NCBI GenBank assembly: GCA_965247435.1
Contig: OZ252019.1
Location: 1,488,001-1,552,000, forward strand
DNA from: Ilyomonas sp965247435
GTDB lineage: Bacteria > Bacteroidota > Bacteroidia > Chitinophagales > Chitinophagaceae
Direction of reading: 5' to 3'
Length of the DNA: 64,000 nucleotides
Shown here: positions 24,518 to 33,712 of the stretch, one piece after another
Position numbering within the stretch: position 1 is the stretch's first letter
Layout of the letters: each line of letters begins with the position of its first letter
Notes under the pieces: model-generated
Database searches by the model: none
What the model was told of the DNA's origin: nothing
Seen by the model: the letters and a program-made list of their open reading frames with translations, nothing else
Translations under genes and position numbers: made by a program

Positions 24518-27307
24518 ATGAGAAAAACGATTGTGCTTTTGCTCTGTGCTTTTGCCTTTACCATCACTCATGCGCAAAATGCCGCTGTTAAAGGCAGCAT
24601 CAACGATACCATCAACAAGCAAAGCCTGAGCAATACGGTTATCGCGCTGTTGCGGCCAAAAGATTCTGTGCTGTACAAATTTACCCGCAGCGGCAAAGAC
24701 GGCAGTTTTAGCCTGCAACATCTTGCGGCTGGTAAATATATGCTGCTTGTTACCGAAAACAGTTATGCCGATTATATAGATTCCATTACTGTTAAAAGCG
24801 ATACTTCCGTTATTGACCTCGGCGCCGTACCGATGACCCTAAAAGCCAACCTGCTGCAGGAAGTGATTGTGCGCCAGCAGATCGCCGCTATGCGCATGAA
24901 GGGCGATACACTGGAATTTGCAGCAGACAGTTTTAAAGTACGGCAAGGCGCATCGGTGGAAGAAATGCTGAAACGCCTGCCCGGCATACAAGTGGACAAA
25001 GATGGCAAGATAACTGCGCAGGGCGAGCAGGTAGAAAAAGTGCTGGTAGATGGCGAGGAGTTTTTTGGCGACGACCCTACTGTTGCTACTAAAAACCTGC
25101 AGGCCGATGCGATAGACAAAGTGCAGGTGTTCGACAAGAAAAGTGATCAGGCTACTTTTACCGGTATTGATGACGGCCAGAAAACAAAGACCATTAACCT
25201 GAAATTAAAAGCGGATAAGAAAAAGGGCAACTTCGGAAAAATAGATCTTGCATCGGACCTGCAAAGTAAATGGAACAACAGCGCCATGATCAACAACTTT
25301 AAAGGCAAGGCAAAAGTATCGGCCTACGGCATCATGAGCAATACCGGCAAAACGGGCCTCGACTGGAGTGAAAGTGAAAAATACGGCAGCGGCAGTGGTA
25401 TGCAGTATGATGAAGATGATGGCGGCTTTTACATCAATTTTGATAATGACGACGATTTGAATAACCCATCTTATTATGGCGAAGGCATTCCGAAAAGCTG
25501 GAGCGCCGGTCTTAATTTATCCAATAAATTCAACGACGAAAAGCAAAACCTGAATGGCAGTTACCGCTATAATAAATTAACTACCTTAGGCTCCGGCAAT
25601 ACTATTTCGCAATCTTTGCTGCCCAACAACTTTTTTGTAAACCGCGACAGTGGCATTACCTATAGCAGCAAGCAACGCCACTCGGTAAGCGGTATTTATG
25701 AGTGGAAGATAGACAGCACCACCTCATTTAAACTTACGGGCAGCGGCTACACCGGCACTACGCTGGGCAGCAGCATTTATAACAGTTTTACCAGTAATGA
25801 AGGCGGCATTAAAATAAACGACAGCAAGCGTACTACTTCTTCTACCGGCGACAACCAGAACCTGAACCTGAATTTCCTGCTGCGGAAGAAATTTAAAAAA
25901 ATGGGACGCTCAATTTCTTTAAACATCAGCGAATTGTACAACAGCGCTTCTACCGATGGTAACTTGTATGCAGATATACATTATTATGATGACAGTACCG
26001 GTGCATTGGTGCGCGACAGTATTACCGACCAGGAAAAGAAAAACAGCAGCCGCATCAATACATTAACATCCAGGATAACATACACAGAACCGATTGTAAA
26101 GAAATTGTTTGTAGAGTTGAATTACGCGTTGAAAAGCTATAATGCTAATTCTGAGAAGCTGTCTTACGACCGGGATAATGAAGGCAAGTTCAGCCAGTTG
26201 AATGAAATATACAGCAACAATTATCACTTTAACGTGCTTACCAACAGCGGCGGCGCTTTCTTCCGGTATAATGGTAAAAAGCTTACCGCTTCGGCAGGCA
26301 GCGACATCGGCTTTACCAACTTTACACAAAAAGACCTGGTGAATGATACATCGTATAAAAGAGACTATACCAACTTTTTTCCGCGGGCCAATTTTACGTA
26401 TAAAATCACGCCTTCTACCCGCATTTCCATTAACTATAATGGCTCTACCAATCAGCCGACTATCAACCAGATTCAGCCGGTAAAAGACAACACGAACCCG
26501 CTGATAGAAACGCTTGGCAACGCCGGCTTGAAGCAGGAATTTGCGCACCGGATATTCTTCAATTTTAATTCGTACCAGATGCTTAACCAGCGGGGCGTTT
26601 ACATCTATGGTTCGTTCAATACAACCAGCCATGCTATTGTTACCGACCAGACGACCGATCTTACGACCGGTAAAACAACCTTACAGTATGTTAACCGCAA
26701 TGGCAATTACAATTTCTATTCGGGTGGCGGATATAATATGAAGCTAAAAAAGCTGGATGTGAATATGAATATTGGCTTTAACTACACGGGCTCCCGCTTT
26801 AGCAACCGGGTAAACGGCCAGGATAATGTGACCAACAACCAGGCGCCCGGCCTTCGCGTTGGTTTTGGCAAAGACAAAGAGAAGAAATACAATTTCTATT
26901 ACAACGGAAACTTCAGTTATAACTTCTCTACCTCTTCTATCCAGGAAGGTATTAAAACGAACTTCTGGACGCAGGAGCATAATCTCAGCGCTACCATCAC
27001 GCTGCCCTGGAAGATGGAGGTGAATAATGAATTACAGTTTTTTATTCGCCAGAAAACGGATTTGTTTACGACCAACAACAATGTGTACCTGTGGAATGCC
27101 TACATTGGCCGGAAGTTGTTGAAAAATGATAAGGCCATTATTAAAGTGCAGGGTTATGATATTTTAAATCAGAATAAAGGCTATAGCCGCTCGATAAACA
27201 GCAATACGCTTACCGAAAGAAATTATCAGACCATCCGCCGGTATTTCATGCTGGCTTTCACCTGGAACTTTTCTAAATCTGCAATGGGCGCTACACCACA
27301 ACCATAA
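24518..27307 (+). CDS. Outer-membrane beta-barrel protein with carboxypeptidase-regulatory domain
   Basis: The 929-residue product starts with a signal peptide (RKTIVLLLCAFAFTITHAQ). A CarboxypepD_reg-like beta-sandwich follows (about 20-105), then a plug-like region with VEEMLKRLPGIQVDKDGKI and VLVDGEEFFGDDP, and a long C-terminal part rich in aromatic strands and Asn/Ser/Gly turns typical of a barrel. This is the layout of the outer-membrane beta-barrel (OMP_b-brl_3) family, related to TonB-dependent receptors. The ligand is unknown. I start at 24518 since the frame upstream adds only a non-signal extension. The GLPGLI gene follows after 17 bases. Confidence 0.88.
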   Translation: MRKTIVLLLCAFAFTITHAQNAAVKGSINDTINKQSLSNTVIALLRPKDSVLYKFTRSGKDGSFSLQHLAAGKYMLLVTENSYADYIDSITVKSDTSVIDLGAVPMTLKANLLQEVIVRQQIAAMRMKGDTLEFAADSFKVRQGASVEEMLKRLPGIQVDKDGKITAQGEQVEKVLVDGEEFFGDDPTVATKNLQADAIDKVQVFDKKSDQATFTGIDDGQKTKTINLKLKADKKKGNFGKIDLASDLQSKWNNSAMINNFKGKAKVSAYGIMSNTGKTGLDWSESEKYGSGSGMQYDEDDGGFYINFDNDDDLNNPSYYGEGIPKSWSAGLNLSNKFNDEKQNLNGSYRYNKLTTLGSGNTISQSLLPNNFFVNRDSGITYSSKQRHSVSGIYEWKIDSTTSFKLTGSGYTGTTLGSSIYNSFTSNEGGIKINDSKRTTSSTGDNQNLNLNFLLRKKFKKMGRSISLNISELYNSASTDGNLYADIHYYDDSTGALVRDSITDQEKKNSSRINTLTSRITYTEPIVKKLFVELNYALKSYNANSEKLSYDRDNEGKFSQLNEIYSNNYHFNVLTNSGGAFFRYNGKKLTASAGSDIGFTNFTQKDLVNDTSYKRDYTNFFPRANFTYKITPSTRISINYNGSTNQPTINQIQPVKDNTNPLIETLGNAGLKQEFAHRIFFNFNSYQMLNQRGVYIYGSFNTTSHAIVTDQTTDLTTGKTTLQYVNRNGNYNFYSGGGYNMKLKKLDVNMNIGFNYTGSRFSNRVNGQDNVTNNQAPGLRVGFGKDKEKKYNFYYNGNFSYNFSTSSIQEGIKTNFWTQEHNLSATITLPWKMEVNNELQFFIRQKTDLFTTNNNVYLWNAYIGRKLLKNDKAIIKVQGYDILNQNKGYSRSINSNTLTERNYQTIRRYFMLAFTWNFSKSAMGATPQP

Positions 27308-27324
27308 AATAAAATCAGTTAGCC

Positions 27325-28092
27325 ATGAAACGAATACTTTTTATCCTGTTGCTTATGCCCTGCGGCATATTGCTCTATGCACAGCCTGCGTTTGTGACGA
27401 AGGGGCGTATAGAATTTGAAAAAAAGGAAAACCTTTACAAGAATATAGAATCGCTTTCCTGGGGCGAAGACAATGGCAACGGCGACGATGCTTTTACAGA
27501 GCAGATGAAAAAATCGATGCCGCAGTTCAGTCTTAGCTATTTCAACCTGTATTTTGATGAAACACATAGTCTTTACCGGCCCGGCAAAGAAGCGGCTGAT
27601 TTGAAAATACCAGACTGGCTGCAAAGTCCGGCCAACGAAAACATTGTTTATAACGATCTGGCAGCGCAACAGCTTACCTATCAGAAAAGTGTCTTTGGAA
27701 GCATTACGCTGGTACAGGATAGTGCGCGCCATATAGACTGGCGCATTACGAGCGACACCCGTACGATAGCCGGCTTCGAGTGCCGCAAAGCAGTGGGCCG
27801 CATTATGGATTCTATTTATGTTATTGCTTTTTATACCGACCAGATTGTTACCCCTTCCGGCCCGGAATCTTTTTCCGGCCTGCCCGGCATGATACTCGGC
27901 ATCGGTATCCCGCGTATTAATACTACCTGGTACGCCACCAAGCTGGAGCTGGCGCCGGTAACGCCGGCTGAGCTGGCGCCGCCGGCTAAAGGGAAAAAGC
28001 TTACGGCATCCGAATTTCAGAAGAAGCTGAACGACGGCATGAAAGACTGGGGCAAATATGGCAAGCGAAAATTGCTGCAGGTACTGATTTGA
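27325..28092 (+). CDS. GLPGLI family periplasmic protein
   Basis: The 255-residue protein has a signal peptide (RILFILLLMPCGILLYAQ) and the eponymous motif here as FSGLPGMILGIG (about residue 188). Preceding DWRITSDTRTIAGFECRKA and YVIAFYTDQI are also typical. GLPGLI proteins are usually encoded next to the barrel family upstream, as here; their role is unknown. Paired expression suggests they act with the barrel in the envelope. Confidence 0.9.
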   Translation: MKRILFILLLMPCGILLYAQPAFVTKGRIEFEKKENLYKNIESLSWGEDNGNGDDAFTEQMKKSMPQFSLSYFNLYFDETHSLYRPGKEAADLKIPDWLQSPANENIVYNDLAAQQLTYQKSVFGSITLVQDSARHIDWRITSDTRTIAGFECRKAVGRIMDSIYVIAFYTDQIVTPSGPESFSGLPGMILGIGIPRINTTWYATKLELAPVTPAELAPPAKGKKLTASEFQKKLNDGMKDWGKYGKRKLLQVLI

Positions 28093-28214
28093 TGAGTTGC
28101 CATAACAAGCAATTAGTTGAGTTTAGAACTTTTAATTCCTCATTGCTTATGGCGTTATACTTTTCCGCTTTGCCTGTTAGCAAAAACATGCTTAACCTTG
28201 TAAAAATTTATACC

Positions 28215-28772
28215 ATGAAAAAATATTTCCGTGCACTCACAGTAGCTACTGTTCTGCTCGTTTCTGCACAGTCTTATGCCCAGCCAACTGCAAGCCTTAG
28301 TATGCATCCAAGCGATGCCAAACCCATTGCCAGCCCACGGGATAGCATTGTGGCTACCACAACCAAAGGCGCTACGATCACGATAACTTATGGAAGCCCC
28401 GGGCTGTGGGGACGCAAAATGGGCGAAGGCTTCGATCCGGCCAAAGATTCTGTATGGCGCGCCGGAGCTAATGAGGCTACTACTTTTGAAGTAAATAAAG
28501 AGGTAACAATCGAAGGTAAAAAATTGCCTGCCGGCAAATATGCCTTTTTTGCTATTAAGCACGACAACCAATGGACGCTTATCTTTAATAAAGTATGGAA
28601 TACCTGGGGCGCTTACAGTTATAAGCAGAATATGGGCAGCGATGCTTTGCAGGTGAAAGTGATGCAGGCAAACGACCACTCGTACAACGAACGGTTGAAA
28701 TATATGATTGCGAGCGATGGTAAGGTCTCTATGATGTGGGGCGCAAGTACGGTTACCTTTGCCGTAAATTAA
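28215..28772 (+). CDS. DUF2911 family secreted protein
   Basis: The 185-residue product has a signal peptide (ending QSYAQ). The DUF2911 segments are ITYGSPGLWGRKM, VWRAGANEATTFEVNKEV, LPAGKYAFFAI and WTLIFNKVWNTWGAY. The function of this family is unknown. The frame opens 42 codons earlier inside the GLPGLI gene end, but the signal peptide fixes the start at 28215. A terminator follows. Confidence 0.9.
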   Translation: MKKYFRALTVATVLLVSAQSYAQPTASLSMHPSDAKPIASPRDSIVATTTKGATITITYGSPGLWGRKMGEGFDPAKDSVWRAGANEATTFEVNKEVTIEGKKLPAGKYAFFAIKHDNQWTLIFNKVWNTWGAYSYKQNMGSDALQVKVMQANDHSYNERLKYMIASDGKVSMMWGASTVTFAVN

Positions 28773-28797
28773 TTGTACAATTATCCGCTCTCTGCCA

Positions 28798-28839
28798 ACC
28801 CTCAACACCGATGCTTTGCATGTTTGTTGAGGGTTTTTT
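28798..28839 (+). terminator. Terminator after the DUF2911 gene
   Basis: Arms 28798-28807 and 28825-28834 (ACCCTCAACA with its complement) around a 17-base loop, followed by TTTTTT. Confidence 0.8.
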
Positions 28840-28881
28840 GTGCCTGTACGCTCATGACGGTGAGAATTTTAAAATTTAGCT

Positions 28882-28925
28882 ACATTAAAAAAGAGCGGCT
28901 CTTCAGAGCCGCTCTTTTTTAATGT
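28882..28925. terminator. Perfect 20-bp hairpin, bidirectional terminator
   Basis: Arms 28882-28901 and 28906-28925 are exact reverse complements with the four-base loop TTCA. The core GAGCGGCTC is flanked by A6 on the left and T6 on the right, so it works for both convergent genes. It lies 18 bases after the subtilase stop. Confidence 0.85.
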
Positions 28926-28943
28926 TTACCCGCTATGGTAGTT

Positions 28944-30632
28944 TTATTGCTTTACCGGCACCTCATTTTTCAGGATAATCTTAGGCGGCGCTTTTTGCTT
29001 TGGTGCGTCCGGTTTTAAAGTTGCTGCCAACTGAACCGCCGCATAGGCATTTAAAAAACCACCGCTGGTGCACAGTTCATTCATCGGTACCATTTTATTG
29101 GTACCAGGCGTAGCAACCAGCATCGAGTCGGGCAGGCGTGTAGCTGATTTTTCTATTACATATTTTACCTGCTGTGCAGACAGATCGGGGAAATAAGAGC
29201 GTATCAGGGCGGCAACGCCTGCCACTACCGGCGACGCCATGCTGGTGCCTTGCAGAAAGCCATACTTATCACCGCCCGGCAGCGTGGAATAAATTTTTAC
29301 GCCCGGTGCAAAAACATTTACTTCTTTAGGTCCGTAATTACTGAAGCCGGCAATCATACCGCCATTGCTGATGTGGCTGTCGCCGCTGGCGCCGACCGTA
29401 ATAAAATTGGTTGCTTTGGTATGAAAAGATACAAGGTCAGGATTAGGATAATTATCGGTCGTGTCCACATCCTCCGATTCATTACCTGCGGCATGCACCA
29501 GCAGTACGTCTTTGCTTTCTGCATAACGCACTGCTTCGTCCACCCATTTCTTCTCGGGTGAGTAGCCTTTGCCAAAGCTCATATTAATAACTTTAGCGCC
29601 ATTGTCAACCGCATATTTTATAGCCAGGGCAATGTCTTTATCGTACTCATCGCCCTGCGGTACCGCGCGCACCATCATCACTTTCACGCTGTTGGCAATG
29701 CCTTGCATGCCTATTTTATTATCGCGCTGTGCAGCGATAATTCCGCATACGTGTGTGCCATGCATCGGGTCGCTTCCCATTACATCGCCGTTACCATAAT
29801 ATTTATCATTAATGTCGTAGTAATTGTCTTTAATTACCTGCGCCCGGTAATCCGGCGGGGCTACTGTTTTTGCATCTGCGGCCTGCTGCTTGCCTTCTGC
29901 TTCTTCGGTAAGCTCCTTCATCAGCTCGGTATTGGTAAGGCTTTTATCAATATCCGCAAGCTTGGTTAGCGTAAGCAAAGCAAACTTTGCCTGCCGGCCT
30001 TCGCTGGTTGAAGGTGTAAACTGCTCTACATCACTAATGGCATACACGTCTTTGTGCATTTCGGCCTGGAGCGTCTTGTCGTTCTTGCGTAACAGTTTCA
30101 GCATCATGTTGATGTACATGAGTTCTGTTTGTTCATCACCATTCTGCTGCATGGCGTTCTCCGCTTTCTGCCAGGTCTGGTACTGTTCTTTCTCCAGCTC
30201 ATTCATGGTATCTTCATCCACGCTTTTGCCGGCAAACCTGTTCTTAAAACGGTAATACACGCGGGTTCTTTCATCCACATCTTTATTCAGGTTATCACCG
30301 TTCTTATTACCCAAAAAATTCCAGCCATATACGTCATCCACATAGCCGTTGCCATCATCGTCAATACCATTGCCGGGTATTTCTTTAGGGTTATGCCACA
30401 AAATGTTTTTCAGGTCTTCATGGGTCGTATCCACACCCGAATCAATTACTGCCACCACTACCTGCTTAGGCTTTCTGGAAGCCAGTAAGTTGTAGGTATT
30501 ATTAAGGCTGATGCCATAGAAACTATCTTTTGCGGGATCCAGCAGTTGCCATCCTTTCAGGTCTTGCTGGGCGTGTGCTGCAGAAAAAAAGGCAAGCGCA
30601 GGCAGGCAGTATAGAAGAAACTTCCACTTCAT
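28944..30632 (-). CDS. Subtilisin-like serine protease (S8) with long insert
   Basis: The 562-residue secreted protease has a signal peptide (residues 1-21, ending SAAHA). The catalytic triad is complete: Asp64 in VIDSGVD, His291 in HGTHVCG and Ser464 in GTSMASP, with the oxyanion Asn384 in AAGNES. DDDGNGYVDD (91-100) is the usual calcium loop of the family. About 225 residues separate Asp and His, far more than the roughly 40 in subtilisin; the insert is highly charged and helical. No sorting domain is evident. The frame extends 19 codons upstream, but the signal peptide supports the ATG at 30632. Confidence 0.92.
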   Translation of the reverse strand: MKWKFLLYCLPALAFFSAAHAQQDLKGWQLLDPAKDSFYGISLNNTYNLLASRKPKQVVVAVIDSGVDTTHEDLKNILWHNPKEIPGNGIDDDGNGYVDDVYGWNFLGNKNGDNLNKDVDERTRVYYRFKNRFAGKSVDEDTMNELEKEQYQTWQKAENAMQQNGDEQTELMYINMMLKLLRKNDKTLQAEMHKDVYAISDVEQFTPSTSEGRQAKFALLTLTKLADIDKSLTNTELMKELTEEAEGKQQAADAKTVAPPDYRAQVIKDNYYDINDKYYGNGDVMGSDPMHGTHVCGIIAAQRDNKIGMQGIANSVKVMMVRAVPQGDEYDKDIALAIKYAVDNGAKVINMSFGKGYSPEKKWVDEAVRYAESKDVLLVHAAGNESEDVDTTDNYPNPDLVSFHTKATNFITVGASGDSHISNGGMIAGFSNYGPKEVNVFAPGVKIYSTLPGGDKYGFLQGTSMASPVVAGVAALIRSYFPDLSAQQVKYVIEKSATRLPDSMLVATPGTNKMVPMNELCTSGGFLNAYAAVQLAATLKPDAPKQKAPPKIILKNEVPVKQ

Positions 30633-30767
30633 GTGCATATATAAATTGTGTATTACAAAGTTGCTTTTTAGCGGGCAGAATAACTGCACAAAGGTTTTAT
30701 TTTAAGAAATTATTATGCGTAGCTAAAAAATATGTTATCGCTGCCTCTTTTACCGGTAAATAAGCAG

Positions 30768-31970
30768 TTAGTATTTTACCGTAACTGTTGTTTTTTTACC
30801 CTTATTGGCGCCAATCCATTTCGGTCCTTGCTTTATGGCCTTAATAGCTTCGTTAGCTATTACATTATCATGAGCATGCAATACCGTAAAGTTGTAGGGC
30901 TGACCTTGCTTATCAATCGAAAATTCAAGGTTCAGTTCACCATTGATACTCGCATTGTCTAAGGTAGTGCTATTGTACTTTTTATTCAACCTTTTATACA
31001 CATACTCCTGGAAAGACTGCCAGCCGCCCTCCGGCATAACGGCGGTGCTATCCGCAATTTTTTTGTGAACTTTCCCGATGCTGGTTACGACTATCTCTGT
31101 CTGCAGAGCCGAACTTTCTTCCAGAACAATATTGTTGCCCTGCCTGCGCAATTGTATCCCCGACGCAGGCGCATAACCCGGGGCCTGTACGCTTGCCGTA
31201 GCGGCGCTATCGGTAGTGGTGAAACTAAAACGGCCTTTTTCATCACTCAATGTTGCCGTACTGTCTGCAAGCATGATAGTGGCACTGGCAACCGGTTGCT
31301 GCTTCGTATCTGTAACACTGCCACTTAAAACCACTGCTGGTGCCCGCATAGCCATTGCATAACTCCCGTCTTTACCTCCACTGTCGGTTTTTTTTCCGGG
31401 TTGTGCAAGAGAAGGTGCAGGCAAAGGTGTTTTTTGATGGGTCGGTTGTTCATTTATTGCGGCTATGGCTGCGCTTTCAGGCTGTGAGAGAACTTTTTTA
31501 TTTGCTGCAACAGGCTTTTCCGTATTATTCTCTAACGCAGCGGTATCAGCAGGAAAGGGCGCTACATTGGTAAAAGCGGCCGAATCGTTTGCTTTACCTG
31601 TTGCACCCACATTCTTGGCTAATGAAGCTTCACTGTTTTTGTTGTTGAAAAATAAATAACCAAAGCCGGCGATACCGGCTAACACAATAACAGCAGCGGC
31701 GATACGCCAAGACTGGTTGCGCTTTTGTTGCGGCATGGCAATAACCGGGGCTTGTTTGCTGCTTTCCGCAAACCTTGAAGTAATATCTGTCAAATGCATT
31801 TTTGATACCTGCATATCCGCCGCACTGAAGCCTTCTATCGCATCTGCAAGGAAAGGATCCTGCAAAGCTGCACGCTCGAGGTCGTGCATTTCTCTGGCAT
31901 CCATGGCGCCCTGCAGGTAGCGCTCAATATCTGCTAATGAATAGGTTGTATGTTTATTTGCATCAGCCAT
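30768..31970 (-). CDS. Membrane anti-sigma-like protein with carboxypeptidase-regulatory and TonB-like domains
   Basis: The 400-residue protein has a cytoplasmic N terminus (DIERYLQGAMDAREMHDLERAALQDPFL), which resembles Bacteroidota anti-sigma factors. A single membrane helix (about 89-107) and a Pro/Ala/Lys-rich periplasmic linker follow. A CarboxypepD_reg-like domain (about 210-290, VLSGSVTDTKQQPVASATI) and a C-terminal TonB-like domain (about 310-400, NGELNLEFSIDKQGQPYNFTVL) complete it. Its start overlaps the sigma factor gene by eight bases, so the two are coupled. It probably holds the sigma factor at the membrane and senses an envelope signal; this is inference. Confidence 0.78.
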   Translation of the reverse strand: MADANKHTTYSLADIERYLQGAMDAREMHDLERAALQDPFLADAIEGFSAADMQVSKMHLTDITSRFAESSKQAPVIAMPQQKRNQSWRIAAAVIVLAGIAGFGYLFFNNKNSEASLAKNVGATGKANDSAAFTNVAPFPADTAALENNTEKPVAANKKVLSQPESAAIAAINEQPTHQKTPLPAPSLAQPGKKTDSGGKDGSYAMAMRAPAVVLSGSVTDTKQQPVASATIMLADSTATLSDEKGRFSFTTTDSAATASVQAPGYAPASGIQLRRQGNNIVLEESSALQTEIVVTSIGKVHKKIADSTAVMPEGGWQSFQEYVYKRLNKKYNSTTLDNASINGELNLEFSIDKQGQPYNFTVLHAHDNVIANEAIKAIKQGPKWIGANKGKKTTVTVKY

Positions 31971-32535
31971 GTTGTTCCATACAAATTTTTAAGTTTCGCC
32001 GTCCGTTTTGTATCAGGCTCCGGATGCGGTTCCATTCCAGTCCTGTTGCCGTTGCTATCTCGTTATAGCATTTATTCTCCAGGTAAAATAACCGTATTGT
32101 TTGCCGCTGTTCTTCGCCCAACTGTTCCATGCAATCTTCCATTTTTTTAAAGTCTGCTTCTTTGTCCAGTACGCTATCCAGATGCATAAAGTCTTCCGAT
32201 TGCATAAGGGCCGGCTGAAACTCAACCACGGTAAAATTCTTCTCCCGGCGCAACTGCATCAGGCAATGGTTTTTTACCACTACATACAGCCAGCTTTTAA
32301 AATTGTTTACTTCGTTAAGCGGTAGTTTCTGCACCAGTTCTCCATAAATATTCATCACGGCGTCTTTCGCTTCTTCCGCATTCTTCAGGTACTTAAGACA
32401 CGTACCATATACGAGCTCGCTATACCGTAGATACAAAGTTGCCAATGCCTGCTGATTGCCCTCTTCTTTAAAAGAAAGTAACAGCGCTTCATCGGTAGCA
32501 GGTGTTTTTTGTATTTGCTTTAATGGTAACAACAA
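31963..32535 (-). CDS. ECF-type RNA polymerase sigma factor
   Basis: The 190-residue protein has region 2 (LYLRYSELVYGTCLKYLKN and KDAVMNIYGELVQKL, about residues 36-75) and region 4 with a helix-turn-helix (EEQRQTIRLFYLENKCYNEI and TGLEWNRIRSLIQNGRRNL, about 138-185). No region 1 or 3 is present, as in ECF sigma factors. It is encoded ahead of and overlapping its probable anti-sigma partner. It is divergent from the gene at 32667, whose promoter it may read. Confidence 0.92.
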   Translation of the reverse strand: MLLPLKQIQKTPATDEALLLSFKEEGNQQALATLYLRYSELVYGTCLKYLKNAEEAKDAVMNIYGELVQKLPLNEVNNFKSWLYVVVKNHCLMQLRREKNFTVVEFQPALMQSEDFMHLDSVLDKEADFKKMEDCMEQLGEEQRQTIRLFYLENKCYNEIATATGLEWNRIRSLIQNGRRNLKICMEQHG

Positions 32536-32666
32536 TTTGTCTTAAGTGCTCGTAAAAATTCAGAAGAAACAATATCCGTATGCTTCACAAAATACTGCAA
32601 AAATTTTTTGCAGCCGGTTTATGCAAAATAGCGCTCTGCCGCATCTTCTTTATAAACCAACATACC

Positions 32667-33677
32667 ATGAAACCAAAAAATTATGTAAGCATACCGCAAC
32701 CCTGCCACGAAAAGTGGGAGGCGATGATACCAGGGGATAAAGGCCGCTACTGTGCAAGCTGCGCAAAAACAGTGGTTGATTTCAGCGCCATGAGCGACAG
32801 GCAGGTGCTTGATTATCTTACGGAGGCGAAGGGCAGATTGTGTGGCCGCTTTGCGCCGGACCAGTTGGAGCGGCCGCTGCAACCGGTTGCAGCAAAAAAG
32901 AAATTAACCTGGTGGATGGCTGCGCTGGTGCCGGCTGTACTGTTTGTAACAAAGCTGAATGCGCGAAAGAAAATAGTATTGAGAATGGAATACGGCCAAT
33001 ATGGAAGCCAGACCGGCAATACAGTAATTGGAGATACCCTATTGAAAGATAATGATGAAGCGGTGACAAGCAAAACTATCCGGGGCAGGATACTGGATGC
33101 TGACAGTATGCCTATACAAGGCGCTTCTGTTATTTTAGAAGGATTGGAAACAGGAACAGCAACCGATAGTTTAGGTAATTTTAAGTTAGGTTTTACTTCC
33201 AATGATTCTTCTGCTAAGCTTTTAGTAACAGCTATCGGTTATGAGCGTCAGTCTTTTGTTTATTTGCAAAAAAATACTGATAGCACGGAAATAACCAATA
33301 TCATTTTACAACCTTTATTTACAAGTGGCCTTATCGCAGTTGCAGGCGGAATTTCCTACTGCCGGCCTGTTAAAAAAGCAGATACGTCTATTCATAAAAT
33401 CCACAAGATTTTCCATGCCGAAGCATTCAAAATATATCCAAACCCTGCAAAGCGCGGAACTGATATAAAGATTGATGTAAAGAAAGAAGGTAATTACTCC
33501 ATACAGCTATTAGACGCCGGCTCAAAGCTTATTCGTACCGCCCTGTTCGATGCCGTAAAAGGCGCTACCGTTACTTCCTTTTCTATCCCGGCTTCTATTG
33601 CCGCAGGTGTATATTTTACCCGCCTTATTAATGATGATACCAAAAAGCAATACACCGAAAAAATGGTTGTTCAATAG
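32667..33677 (+). CDS. Membrane protein with Cys-rich N terminus, carboxypeptidase-regulatory and T9SS-like C-terminal domains
   Basis: The 336-residue protein starts with PQPCHEKWEAM and RYCASCAKTVVDFSAMSD (Cys13, 29, 32 and later 59), a module found at the N terminus of many Bacteroidota proteins and possibly metal-binding. One membrane helix (about 81-96) and a CarboxypepD_reg-like domain (about 134-215, RGRILDADSMPIQGASVI) follow. The end (FKIYPNPAKRGTDIKID to YTEKMVVQ) is like a type A T9SS sorting domain, which is odd after an internal membrane helix without a signal peptide. The frame extends 29 codons upstream; the conserved start supports 32667. Function unknown. Confidence 0.8.
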   Translation: MKPKNYVSIPQPCHEKWEAMIPGDKGRYCASCAKTVVDFSAMSDRQVLDYLTEAKGRLCGRFAPDQLERPLQPVAAKKKLTWWMAALVPAVLFVTKLNARKKIVLRMEYGQYGSQTGNTVIGDTLLKDNDEAVTSKTIRGRILDADSMPIQGASVILEGLETGTATDSLGNFKLGFTSNDSSAKLLVTAIGYERQSFVYLQKNTDSTEITNIILQPLFTSGLIAVAGGISYCRPVKKADTSIHKIHKIFHAEAFKIYPNPAKRGTDIKIDVKKEGNYSIQLLDAGSKLIRTALFDAVKGATVTSFSIPASIAAGVYFTRLINDDTKKQYTEKMVVQ

Positions 33678-33712
33678 TTCATTCCATTACCAACTTCAAT
33701 AAAATTACTCTT

